The notes beneath the pieces are model-generated. The model searched no databases. It saw nothing but the letters and a program-made list of their open reading frames with translations, and had not been told where the DNA came from. From Tranquillimonas alkanivorans (GTDB lineage: Bacteria; Pseudomonadota; Alphaproteobacteria; Rhodobacterales; Rhodobacteraceae): DNA of 61,126 nucleotides. Below, one piece after another: positions 50,228-61,126 of the stretch. Where the stretch lies: contig NZ_FOXA01000016.1 in NCBI RefSeq assembly GCF_900115595.1, forward strand, positions 1 through 61,126. The letters run 5' to 3'. The translations under genes were made by a program, and so were the position numbers. The stretch's first letter is position 1; every line of letters begins with the position of its first letter.

Positions 50228-51750
50228 TCCGACACCTCCAGCACGCGGGTTCGCGCCCCGGTGGCTTCGCGGACATAGCGCATCAGCATCCCCCGCGCGG
50301 CCTCGAGCCGGTAGTCGGCCGAGGCGCGCATGTCGCTGAGCGGCTGGAAATCCTCGGCGAAAGCCGGAAGCGCGGCCTCTGCCGTCTCGATCGTGAAGGG
50401 CTTGCCGGTGATGGCGGCCTCGACGGCGGAGGCACGCTTGGGGATGCCGGCCATGCCGCCGAAGGCGATGCGCGCCCCGGTCACCATGCCGTCCTCGACC
50501 GTGACGTTGAAGCAGCCGCAGACGGCCGAGATGTCCTGGTCGAAGCGCTTGGACAGCTTGTAGCAGCGCAGCCGGTCGGGCTGGCGCGGGAAGCTGACCG
50601 CCTCGACGAACTCGCCCGGCTGCCGGTCCTGCTTGCCATAGTCGATGAAGAAGTCCTCGAGCGGCAGGTCGCGCCGCACATCTCCCTTGCGCAGGTGGAG
50701 CGTCGCGCCGAGCGCGATCAGCGCGGGCGGGCTGTCGCCGATGGGAGAGCCGTTGGCGATGTTGCCGCCCACGGTCGCGGCGTTGCGCACCTGCACCGAT
50801 CCGTAGCGCCGGATCAACTCGGCGAGGTCGGGATGCAGGTCGCGGACCGCGTCGCCGAAATCCGTCACGGTCACGCCCGCGCCGATGCGGATGGTGTCGG
50901 CGCCGATCTCGAGCGTCTTGAGGTCGGCCACCTGGTTAAGGAACGCGACCTCCCCCAGGTCGCGCAGGCCCTTGGTGACCCACAGCCCCACGTCGGTCGC
51001 GCCCGCCACCAGCGTGGCGTCGGGATTGGCCTCGTACCACGCGGCCAGTTCGTCGGCGCTGCGCGGATGGAAGAAGGCGTCGGCGCCCGCGCCCGGGCCG
51101 CCGCGGCCCGAGGCGCCGGTGCCGGCGGTGGCGTCGCGGTGGCCCCAGGCGGCGGCCGTCTCGCTGTAGTCGGGCGAGGCAGGGGGGCTGTCCGCCCCCC
51201 GCGGCTGCGCCGCTCCCCCCGAGGATATTTCCGGACCAGAGATGTCATCACGCAGGGAGGGGCGCGTTTCGCGCATCCACTTGGGGACGGGCGCGCCGGC
51301 CGCGGCCTCGGCGGCGCGGACGATCGGAGCGTAGCCGGTGCAGCGGCAGAGGTTGCCGGCGAGCTGGTCGTCGTGATCGGTTCGGCCGTTCAGGTGCGCC
51401 GTGGCCATTGAGACGATGAAGCCTGGCGTGCAGAAGCCGCATTGCGATCCGTGGTGGTCGATCATCGCCTGCTGCACGGGGTGGAGGTCGCCTTCGGGTC
51501 CGGCAATGCCTTCAACGGTGCGCACGGCCTTGCCGGCGACCTGGGGCAGGAACAGGATGCAGGCGTTCAGCGCGCGGGCGCCGTCCTCGTCGGTGACCAT
51601 CACCGTGCAGGCGCCGCAGTCGCCTTCGTTGCAGCCTTCCTTGGTCCCCGTGAGGCCGCGCGCCTCGCGCAGCCAGTCCAACAGGGTGCGCGTCGGGGGC
51701 TCGCCCTCGATCCGCACGGTCTCTCCGTTCAGAAGAAACGTGAATGACAT
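50224..51750 (-). CDS. xdhA: Xanthine dehydrogenase, iron-sulfur/FAD subunit XdhA
   Basis: A 508-residue electron-transfer subunit. Residues 1-160 hold two [2Fe-2S] clusters: C40, C45, C48, C64 ([14 protein letters not shown]) and C104, C107, C135, C137 ([19 protein letters not shown]). The FAD domain begins about residue 225 ([29 protein letters not shown]) and includes [22 protein letters not shown]. Between them residues about 171-192 are encoded by a palindromic repeat ([20 protein letters not shown]), followed by a low-complexity Gly/Ala linker. R. capsulatus XdhA is about 462 residues, so the linker accounts for the excess. ATG at 51750; first gene of the operon. Confidence 0.95.
   Translation of the reverse strand: MSFTFLLNGETVRIEGEPPTRTLLDWLREARGLTGTKEGCNEGDCGACTVMVTDEDGARALNACILFLPQVAGKAVRTVEGIAGPEGDLHPVQQAMIDHHGSQCGFCTPGFIVSMATAHLNGRTDHDDQLAGNLCRCTGYAPIVRAAEAAAGAPVPKWMRETRPSLRDDISGPEISSGGAAQPRGADSPPASPDYSETAAAWGHRDATAGTGASGRGGPGAGADAFFHPRSADELAAWYEANPDATLVAGATDVGLWVTKGLRDLGEVAFLNQVADLKTLEIGADTIRIGAGVTVTDFGDAVRDLHPDLAELIRRYGSVQVRNAATVGGNIANGSPIGDSPPALIALGATLHLRKGDVRRDLPLEDFFIDYGKQDRQPGEFVEAVSFPRQPDRLRCYKLSKRFDQDISAVCGCFNVTVEDGMVTGARIAFGGMAGIPKRASAVEAAITGKPFTIETAEAALPAFAEDFQPLSDMRASADYRLEAARGMLMRYVREATGARTRVLEVSE
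51180..51235 (-). repeat. GC-rich palindromic repeat, copy 3 (inside xdhA)
   Basis: Read on the minus strand: TCCGGAAATATCCTCGGGGGG, an imperfect stem around AGCGGCGCAGCCGC, then GGGGGG-CGGACA-GCCCCCC. Same element as at 45250 and 49011 but in the opposite orientation, translated in frame as part of XdhA. Confidence 0.9.
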
Positions 51751-51893
51751 CTGAAAACCTGCCGCTTTCTCCAGCACGGGGCTTTCGCGCTGCCGCCCGA
51801 TGCGGCGTAAAGCGGACAGCGCAGCCCATCTCTTGGCGTGACAGGAAAGCGGCAAAGGGCCTTCACTGCAAGCGTCGAGTTGGTTTCGCCGCG

Positions 51894-52358
51894 TCAGAGC
51901 GTCGCGGCGACCTGCTCAAGTTGGTCCGCCGCCGCACCCCAGCCTTGCGCGAAGCCCATGTCCTCGTGCTTCTCACGCGCCGCCCTGTCGGCGTGCAGGA
52001 CCACGGCGCGGTAGGCGGTGCCGTCGCCATCGGGCTCCATGGTGACGATGGCCGTCATGAAGGGCGCGGCGGCAGGCCGCCAGCCGGGGCCGAGCGCGTC
52101 GGTGAAGACCAGGCGGCGGTCGGGCTCGGCGGCGAGGATGCAGCCGTCGCCCGCGATCTCCTGCCCGTCGGGCATCACCATCCGGGTGTAGAAGCGGCCG
52201 CCCGGGCGTGGTTCGATGGTTGCCTCCTCGGTCCGGACCGGCTTCGGCGCGAACCAGCGCATGAGCAGGTCCGCCTCGGTCCAGGCGCGCCAGACGGCGT
52301 GGGGCGGGGCGCTCAGGTGGCGTTCGAGCCTGAGGTCGAGGTCGGCGTCGAGATGCAT
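51894..52358 (-). CDS. SRPBCC (AHSA1-like) domain protein
   Basis: A 154-residue single-domain protein of the START/AHSA1 fold: [33 protein letters not shown] at the start, [21 protein letters not shown], and the closing helix [24 protein letters not shown]. Members bind hydrophobic ligands or, in eukaryotes, Hsp90; bacterial ones such as this are of unknown function. The ATG at 52358 has GGAG 8 bases upstream; the ATG two codons earlier (52364) is too close to it. It lies upstream of xdhA on the same strand with 143 bases between, and is divergent from dnaE. Confidence 0.85.
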   Translation of the reverse strand: MHLDADLDLRLERHLSAPPHAVWRAWTEADLLMRWFAPKPVRTEEATIEPRPGGRFYTRMVMPDGQEIAGDGCILAAEPDRRLVFTDALGPGWRPAAAPFMTAIVTMEPDGDGTAYRAVVLHADRAAREKHEDMGFAQGWGAAADQLEQVAATL

Positions 52359-52468
52359 GGCCATCACTCCGCTGTTGCCGTGCCGATGATACACCTTTTG
52401 CGGGCTTCCGTCGCGTGCCGCGTCATCGGCCTCTTCCGGCGGCAGGCCACCAGATATAGTCTTTGCGC

Positions 52469-55990
<3,522 letters not shown>

Positions 55991-55995
55991 GACCG

Positions 55996-56046
55996 GGGGC
56001 AATAGTTCTCCGAAGAGTTGCCCCTGCGATCTTTCGGCGAAGGATC
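55996..56046. terminator. Hairpins between convergent dnaE and hemC
   Basis: Two small inverted repeats fill the 68-base gap: GGGGCAA / TTGCCCC (55996-56002 and 56018-56024) and GATCTTTCG / CGAAGGATC (56028-56046, one mismatch). No T-run follows, so the terminator role is a positional inference. Confidence 0.35.
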
Positions 56047-56058
56047 GTCAGCGCGCGA

Positions 56059-57018
56059 TCATTTCCAGTCGAAGAAACCTTCGCCGGCGCGGGCCAGCAG
56101 CCCCTCGGCCATGACGCGGCCCATCTCGGCGCCGTCCTCGACCGCGCCGCTTGCCTCGTCCGACAGCGCCTCGGACCCGTCGGTGCGCAGGATCTCGCCC
56201 CGTAGCCGCAGCGTCCCGCCGTCGATCTCGGCCAGTCCCGCGATGGGCGTCTCGCACGAGCCGTCGAGCGCGGCGAGGAACGCGCGCTCGGCCGCCAGGC
56301 GCTCGGCCGTGCGCAGGTCGTGGATCGCCTCCAACATCTCGCCGGTGCCGTGGTCGTCGGCGCGCCGCTCGATCCCGATGGCGCCCTGCGCCACCGCCGG
56401 CAACATCTCGTCCGGCGGGATTGCGGTGTGCGGCACCTCGTCCAGCATGTTCAGCCGGGTAAGCCCCGCCATCGCCAGGAACGTCGCCGCCGCCACGTTG
56501 TCCTTAAGCTTCTTCAGCCGGGTCTGCACGTTGCCCCGGAACTCCACCACCTGCAGGTCGCGCCGGCGGTGCAAGAGCTGCGACTTGCGCCGCAGGCTCG
56601 AAGTGCCCACGACCGTTCCCTCGGGCAGGTTCGCCAGCCGGCCGCCTTTGAGCGAGATGAAGGCGTCACGCTCGTCCGCGCGGGGGAGATAGCAGTCCAG
56701 CACCAGCCCGCCGGGCTGAAGCACCGGCATGTCCTTCATCGAATGCACGGCGATGTCGATTTCGCCCGACAGCATCGCATCCTCGATCTCGCGGGTGAAC
56801 AGGCCCTTGCCGCCGATCTCTTTCAGGGGGCGGTCGATGACGCGGTCGCCGGTGGTCTTGATGACCACGACGCTGAACGCCTCGTGCGGGAGGTCCCAGG
56901 CGGCGGCCAGCCGGTCGCGCGTCTCGTTCGCCTGCGCCAGCGCCAGCGGAGAGCCGCGGGTGCCGATTTTCAGGGGTTGCTCGGGGGTGGGTCGGTTGAT
57001 CGCCATGGGGCGAGACAT
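56059..57018 (-). CDS. hemC: Hydroxymethylbilane synthase (porphobilinogen deaminase)
   Basis: A 319-residue enzyme that polymerises four porphobilinogens into hydroxymethylbilane. Signatures: [22 protein letters not shown], the catalytic Asp region [49 protein letters not shown], and the dipyrromethane-cofactor cysteine in [16 protein letters not shown] 57018 has GGTGGGGG 6 bases upstream; ATG 57006 four codons later is an alternative without such a site. It is divergent from hemE, the enzyme two steps later, with 91 bases between. Confidence 0.96.
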   Translation of the reverse strand: MSRPMAINRPTPEQPLKIGTRGSPLALAQANETRDRLAAAWDLPHEAFSVVVIKTTGDRVIDRPLKEIGGKGLFTREIEDAMLSGEIDIAVHSMKDMPVLQPGGLVLDCYLPRADERDAFISLKGGRLANLPEGTVVGTSSLRRKSQLLHRRRDLQVVEFRGNVQTRLKKLKDNVAAATFLAMAGLTRLNMLDEVPHTAIPPDEMLPAVAQGAIGIERRADDHGTGEMLEAIHDLRTAERLAAERAFLAALDGSCETPIAGLAEIDGGTLRLRGEILRTDGSEALSDEASGAVEDGAEMGRVMAEGLLARAGEGFFDWK

Positions 57019-57109
57019 ACTTGCCCCCACCGGCGGGGACAACAGGTACCGCCTTGACATCGAGGCGGCGGGACGGGACCAACCCGCAAGCATACGGAAA
57101 GGGCGAGAC

Positions 57110-58135
57110 ATGGCGAAGAAACTGCTGCGGGCGCTGGCGGGCGAGGTTCAGGACGTGCCGCCGGTCTGGCTGATGCGGCAGGCGGGCCGCTACCTGCCCG
57201 AATACCGCGCCACGCGGGAACAGGCCGGTGACTTCCTGTCGCTGTGCTACAACCCCGAACTCGCCGCCGAGGTCACGCTCCAGCCGATCCGCCGATTCGG
57301 CTTCGACGCCGCGATCCTGTTCGCCGACATCCTGCTGGTTCCGCAGGCGCTGGGCGCCGACCTGTGGTTCGTCAAGGGCGAGGGGCCGCGCCTGTCGACC
57401 GTGACCACACAGGCCGATTTCAACCCGCTGAAGCCCGCCTCGGACGTGCACGGGACGCTGTCGCCGATCTACGAAACGGTCCGCATCCTGCGCCGCGAGC
57501 TGCCGCAGGATGTGCCGCTCATCGGCTTCGCCGGCGCGCCGTGGACGGTGGCGACCTACATGATTGCCGGACGCGGCACGCCCGACCAGGGCCCGGCGCA
57601 CGCGCTCAAGGACGAGAACCGCCCGCTGTTCGAGGCGCTGCTGGAGCGGATCACCGAAGCCACGATCGAGTACCTGTCGGCCCAGGTCGAGGCAGGGGCG
57701 GAGGTGGTCAAACTCTTCGACAGCTGGGCCGGCTCGCTCAAGGGCGACGACTTCGACGCCTATGCGCTGGAGCCCGCCAAGCGCATCATCGGCGAACTCA
57801 AGGCGCGCCACCCCGACCTGCCCGTGATCGCCTTCCCGCGCGAGGCGGGTGAGAAGTACGTGGGCTTTTCCAGGGCCACGGGCGCGGACTGCGTCGGGCT
57901 CGACAGCCGCGTCTCCGCCGACTGGGCCGCCGAGCACGTGCAGAAAGACGGCTGCGTTCAGGGTAACCTCGACCCGAAGCTGATGGTCACCGGCGGGCAA
58001 GAGCTCATCGACGAGACGAAGCGTATTCGCGACGCCCTCTCGAAGGGTCCGCACATCTTCAACCTCGGCCACGGCATCACACCCGACGCTGACCCCGAGA
58101 ACGTGCACGTCATGCTCGAGGCGCTGCGCGGATGA
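57110..58135 (+). CDS. hemE: Uroporphyrinogen decarboxylase
   Basis: A 341-residue enzyme that removes four acetate carboxyls from uroporphyrinogen III to give coproporphyrinogen III. The N-terminal signature [20 protein letters not shown], the aspartate-containing [32 protein letters not shown] and [22 protein letters not shown] near the end are all present. GGAAAGGGCGAGAC precedes the ATG. The stop codon overlaps the start of the DMT transporter gene (ATGA). hemC and hemF flank it, making a haem cluster; bacteriochlorophyll shares this branch, but no pigment genes are in the window. Confidence 0.97.
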   Translation: MAKKLLRALAGEVQDVPPVWLMRQAGRYLPEYRATREQAGDFLSLCYNPELAAEVTLQPIRRFGFDAAILFADILLVPQALGADLWFVKGEGPRLSTVTTQADFNPLKPASDVHGTLSPIYETVRILRRELPQDVPLIGFAGAPWTVATYMIAGRGTPDQGPAHALKDENRPLFEALLERITEATIEYLSAQVEAGAEVVKLFDSWAGSLKGDDFDAYALEPAKRIIGELKARHPDLPVIAFPREAGEKYVGFSRATGADCVGLDSRVSADWAAEHVQKDGCVQGNLDPKLMVTGGQELIDETKRIRDALSKGPHIFNLGHGITPDADPENVHVMLEALRG

Positions 58136-58974
58136 GCGTCGGCGTCTTCGCCGCCGTCCTGCTCGCCGCGTTCCTGCACGCGGCCTGGAACGCGGTGGTG
58201 AAGGGCGGCGGGGACAAGTTCATGTCGATGACAGGCATGGCGGTCGGCCACGCCATCCCCGGCACCGCCGCCATCCTGTTGCTGCCTTCGCCCGCGCCGG
58301 AAAGCTGGCCGTGGATCGCCATCGGCGTGGCGCTGCACTTCGGATACCAGTGGTTCCTGCTAAACGCCTATCGGTTGGGCGACCTCAGCCAAGTCTACCC
58401 GCTCGCCCGGGGCAGCGCGCCGCTGATCGTCGCGGTGGTGTCGGTGACGGCGCTGGGCGTGGTGCTGACGGGGACGGAGGTTGCGGCGATCCTGCTGATC
58501 GCGGCCGGCATCATCTCGATCGGGCTGGCCCGCTCGGGCCGCGCGAATCCCGGTGCGGTGAGCGCGGCGCTCATCACCGGCGTCTTCATCGCGGCCTACT
58601 CGCTGACCGACGGCATCGGCGCACGGCTCTCGGGCTCGCCCATCGCGTATTTCGGCTGGACCGCTACGCTGGGCGGCGTGGCCTTCGCCGCCTTCGCCCA
58701 GTGGCGCCGTCCCGGCATGGTGCGTGCGCTGCCCAGAACCGCCCCCGGCGCGTTCTTCTTCGGTGGCTCGGCCAGCTTCGCCGCCTACGCCATCGTCGTC
58801 TGGGCCTTCACGCAGGCGCCCATCGCGCTGGTCACCGCGCTGCGCGAGACGTCGATCGTCTTCGCGCTGCTGATCGGGGCCTTCGTCCTGCGCGAGAGGG
58901 TGGACCTCGCCCGGATCGCGTCGATCTTCGTGACCATTACGGGAACGGTGCTGATGCGGTTCGCGCGGTCCTGA
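58132..58974 (+). CDS. DMT superfamily (EamA) transporter
   Basis: A 280-residue membrane protein with ten predicted helices in two EamA repeats: [28 protein letters not shown] at the start, [18 protein letters not shown] closing the first repeat, and [25 protein letters not shown] closing the second. These are typical of metabolite exporters. Substrate is unknown. Its ATG overlaps the hemE stop, so it is co-transcribed with a tetrapyrrole enzyme; export of a tetrapyrrole intermediate is a mere guess. It ends one base before the convergent hemF. Confidence 0.87.
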   Translation: MSVGVFAAVLLAAFLHAAWNAVVKGGGDKFMSMTGMAVGHAIPGTAAILLLPSPAPESWPWIAIGVALHFGYQWFLLNAYRLGDLSQVYPLARGSAPLIVAVVSVTALGVVLTGTEVAAILLIAAGIISIGLARSGRANPGAVSAALITGVFIAAYSLTDGIGARLSGSPIAYFGWTATLGGVAFAAFAQWRRPGMVRALPRTAPGAFFFGGSASFAAYAIVVWAFTQAPIALVTALRETSIVFALLIGAFVLRERVDLARIASIFVTITGTVLMRFARS

Positions 58975-59868
58975 TCAGACCCACTTGGCCAGCGGCGGCA
59001 GGCTCATGAGAACGGCGTTCGCATCGTGCCCCGTCTCCAGCCCGAACTTGGTGCCCCGGTCGTAAACCAGGTTGTATTCGGCATAGAGCCCCCGGTGGAT
59101 CAGTTGCGCCTCCTTGTCGGCGTCTGACCAGTTCTGCACCCGCCGCTTTTCCACTAGCGGGAGGTAGGCGGGCAGAAAGGCGCGGCCGACATCCTGCGTG
59201 AAGGCGAAGTCGGCTTCCCAGTCGCCGGTGGTGTGGTCGTCGAAGAAGATCCCGCCCACACCCCGCGCCCGCTTGCGGTGAGGGATGAAGAAGTATTCGT
59301 CCGCCCACGCCTTGAAGCGGTCGTAGTAATCGTCGCCGTGTGGCATGCAGTGGGCGCGCTGGATATCGTGGAAGTGCCGCGAATCCTCGGCGTACTCTAG
59401 GCAGGGGTTCAGGTCCGAGCCGCCACCAAACCACCAGGCGTGCGGGGTCCAGAACATGCGCGTGTTCATGTGTACCGCAGGCACGTGCGGGTTCTGCATG
59501 TGCGCCACAAGGCTGATGCCCGACGCCCAGAACCGAGGGTCGTCCTTCATCCCCGGGATGCCCTTGCGCGCGGCCATGGCATTCTGCGCCCGTTCGCCCA
59601 GCGTGCCGTAGACGGTCGAGACGTTGACGCCTACCTTTTCGAACACCCGGCCGCCCCGCATGACGCTCATCAGCCCGCCGCCGGCGTCCGACCCGTCCTC
59701 GGAGGTACGCTTCGTCTCGGTCACCCCGAACCGCCCCGGCGCGGCGTCGGCCAGCGGACCGGCGGTGTGAGTGTCCTCGAGCGCCTCGAAGGCCTCCACG
59801 ATGCGGTCGCGCAGCTCACGGAACCAGGCCGAGGCGCGGGCCTTCTGATCGTCGAACACGTCGGTCAT
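58975..59868 (-). CDS. hemF: Oxygen-dependent coproporphyrinogen III oxidase
   Basis: A 297-residue enzyme that converts coproporphyrinogen III to protoporphyrinogen IX with O2. Signatures: GGGLMSVMRGGRVFEKVGVNVSTVYG, VPAVHMNTRMFWTPHAWWFGGGSDLNP, EYFFIPHRKRARGVGGIFFDD and YAEYNLVYDRGTKFGLETG. Length fits. ATG 59868 has GGAGTGGTGAGA upstream; the frame is open further 5' but without family sequence. Together with hemC and hemE it covers three steps of the haem pathway. It is convergent with the DMT transporter (no gap). Confidence 0.96.
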   Translation of the reverse strand: MTDVFDDQKARASAWFRELRDRIVEAFEALEDTHTAGPLADAAPGRFGVTETKRTSEDGSDAGGGLMSVMRGGRVFEKVGVNVSTVYGTLGERAQNAMAARKGIPGMKDDPRFWASGISLVAHMQNPHVPAVHMNTRMFWTPHAWWFGGGSDLNPCLEYAEDSRHFHDIQRAHCMPHGDDYYDRFKAWADEYFFIPHRKRARGVGGIFFDDHTTGDWEADFAFTQDVGRAFLPAYLPLVEKRRVQNWSDADKEAQLIHRGLYAEYNLVYDRGTKFGLETGHDANAVLMSLPPLAKWV

Positions 59869-60285
59869 TCTCACCACTCCGATTGTCCCCGCGGGACGTA
59901 GCAGCACAGCGCCCCGGTTGTCACGCGGGTGCGCAGCCTCGCCCCGCCGGGCGATCCGCTCGCTGAACCGGACCGGGCGGCGAAAAGCCCTGCGTTGCCG
60001 CCCCAAAAGTTCGGCAGTCCTTCCCCTCTCGGTCTTGTCGTCGGTAGTCGTGACGTGGGCCCCGGAAGACAGGGCGGCTCTCGAAACAAATGTTGAGATG
60101 CCCATTAGAGGGAGGCACAGCCACGGATCATCCTATTGGATGAACGCCGCTCCATTCGCATTCCACCGCAATATTGGCCTGCGCCCCTGCGCGAGACGTC
60201 CCGGGTTCGTTCTGCGGGAGGTGCTGGAGCGTCCGGACGAGTTTCTCGTCTTGCTTGTTTTGCCGGAGCCGGGGGAGCCTCTTAT
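59869..60285. other. Divergent intergenic region, no gene seen
   Basis: About 417 bases between the hemF start and the start of the repeat-rich surface protein. Promoters for both genes must be here, but I see no convincing -35/-10 pair. It is somewhat less GC-rich than the surrounding coding DNA around 60080-60180. A short frame from ATG 60098 overlaps the next gene out of frame and is probably not coding. No tRNA-like or riboswitch-like structure was recognised. Confidence 0.5.
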
Positions 60286-61126
60286 ATGGCCACATTGTTC
60301 GGATCATCGGAGCCGTCGAGGGGAACGCTGTTCGATGACGGCACGACCGTCGAACTCGGGATGCAGTTCGTGGCTTCAGCGGACGGCAGCGTCACCGAGC
60401 TCAGGTACTGGCGCGCCGAGGGCGACGCCGACGACACGGATATCCGCGACGGTCGCATCTGGGACGCGAACGGAAACCTGCTCGGGGCGGTGACGTTCAC
60501 GTCCCTTCCGGGGGAGAGCGGCTGGCAGACGGCCGTGTTCGGCACGCCGATCGGGATCGAGGCGGACATCACCTACACCGTCTCCTACCGCACCGAGGAC
60601 AACTACTTCGCGACGGACAGCTTCTTCACCAGCGACTATACCGATTCCACGGGCCAGTTGACGGCCCCCTCGGGCCAGAACGGCGTGTACGTCTACGGGA
60701 CGAACATCACGGCCCCGACGCAGAGCTACCTGCAATCGAACTACTGGGTCGATCTCTCCTTCCTTCCTGCCAACCTGCCTCCCGTCGCCGATGCCGAGAC
60801 GGCGACCGTGGTCGAGGATGCCTCGGTGGTGATCGACGTGGTCGCCGGCGACACCGACGCCGAGGATGGCGTGCCCGATCCTGCGACGGTCGAGATCGAG
60901 GCGGCCGACGACGCCTCCGGCAAGCTCAAGACGGTCGCGGGCGAGGGTGCCTGGAGCGTCGACGGGGTAACCGGCGCGATCACCTTCACGCCGGAGCCGG
61001 ACTATGCCGGCGCGGTGACGCCCATCGCCTACACGATCGCCGACAGCGGCGGTCTGCGCTCGGCCCCGGCCACGGTGAGCGTCACGATCACGCCGGTCAA
61101 CGACGCGCCGGTGGCCGACGCCGAGA
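60286..61126 (+). CDS. DUF4082 plus Ig/cadherin-like repeat protein (partial, runs off the window)
   Basis: The first 280 residues of what is probably a large exported adhesin-like protein. Residues about 1-160 match DUF4082 ([30 protein letters not shown]; GLxxVTF-like [36 protein letters not shown]). From about 163 an Ig/cadherin-like repeat begins: [54 protein letters not shown], ending [15 protein letters not shown], the start of the next repeat. Acidic D/E/N residues suggest calcium binding. There is no Sec signal peptide, so type I secretion with a C-terminal RTX or similar signal is likely. GGGGGAG lies 8 bases before the ATG at 60286. Confidence 0.85.
   Translation, partial: MATLFGSSEPSRGTLFDDGTTVELGMQFVASADGSVTELRYWRAEGDADDTDIRDGRIWDANGNLLGAVTFTSLPGESGWQTAVFGTPIGIEADITYTVSYRTEDNYFATDSFFTSDYTDSTGQLTAPSGQNGVYVYGTNITAPTQSYLQSNYWVDLSFLPANLPPVADAETATVVEDASVVIDVVAGDTDAEDGVPDPATVEIEAADDASGKLKTVAGEGAWSVDGVTGAITFTPEPDYAGAVTPIAYTIADSGGLRSAPATVSVTITPVNDAPVADAE

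Noticed and set aside
60098-60493. Frame [10 protein letters not shown]... before and into the DUF4082 gene
   Set aside because: It overlaps the DUF4082 gene out of frame, lacks a recognisable domain, and the DUF4082 frame has a good ribosome site and clear family sequence.

Overview
The window looks like a chromosomal stretch of a GC-rich alphaproteobacterium of the Rhodobacteraceae (Roseobacter/Rhodobacter group). Evidence: very high third-position GC, an RpoHII-type heat-shock sigma factor, a two-subunit XdhA/XdhB xanthine dehydrogenase as in Rhodobacter capsulatus, a MoeB with an extra membrane N-terminus, and three copies of a GC-rich palindromic repeat that, as far as I recall, is common in this family. 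I found no rRNA, tRNA or CRISPR array.

Layout. 1-274: left end of an IS3-family insertion sequence with a partial orfA. 585-5817: accessory region with a secreted protein, then a three-gene cassette: an unrecognised 173-aa protein, a winged-helix/TPR regulator, and a fusion of a PAP2/haloperoxidase-type domain with a subtilisin (S8) protease, both with complete catalytic motifs. 5833-13010: CHASE histidine kinase, voltage-gated-type K+ channel, DUF998 membrane protein, ribokinase-like kinase, VOC protein, trpS and a rhomboid-like protein lacking the catalytic dyad. 13075-22385: core genes murJ, glnD, an LpoA-like lipoprotein, rsmI, yraN, gshB and comM. 22449-30300: cobalamin genes (cobU and a phosphatase), rpoH2 and a ChaN-like gene behind a possible RpoE-type promoter, then coaBC, dut, moeB and an M3 oligopeptidase. 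30401-39811: P460-like cytochrome, small stress-type proteins with matches to the EcfG general-stress promoter consensus, a zinc/iron-type CDF exporter, a 2-hydroxyacid dehydrogenase, a dimethylglycine/sarcosine dehydrogenase-like flavoprotein, panC-panB, a lipoprotein and csbD. 39869-51750: an amino-acid-oxidase-like flavoprotein with an aldo/keto reductase, then a seven-gene minus-strand unit xdhA-xdhB-xdhC-ABC ATPase-permease-permease-BMP binding protein, best read as purine (nucleoside) uptake plus oxidation. 51894-59868: an AHSA1 protein, dnaE, hemC, hemE, a DMT exporter and hemF. 60286-end: start of a large DUF4082 plus Ig/cadherin-like repeat protein cut by the window edge.

Most genes are tightly packed with ATGA or TGATG junctions, typical of translational coupling. 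The observations most worth a second look are the PAP2-subtilisin cassette (1391-5817), the palindromic repeat that sits in frame inside both xdhA and xdhB and a third time between two transporter genes of the same operon, and the divergent pair of EcfG-consensus promoters at 31235-31288.
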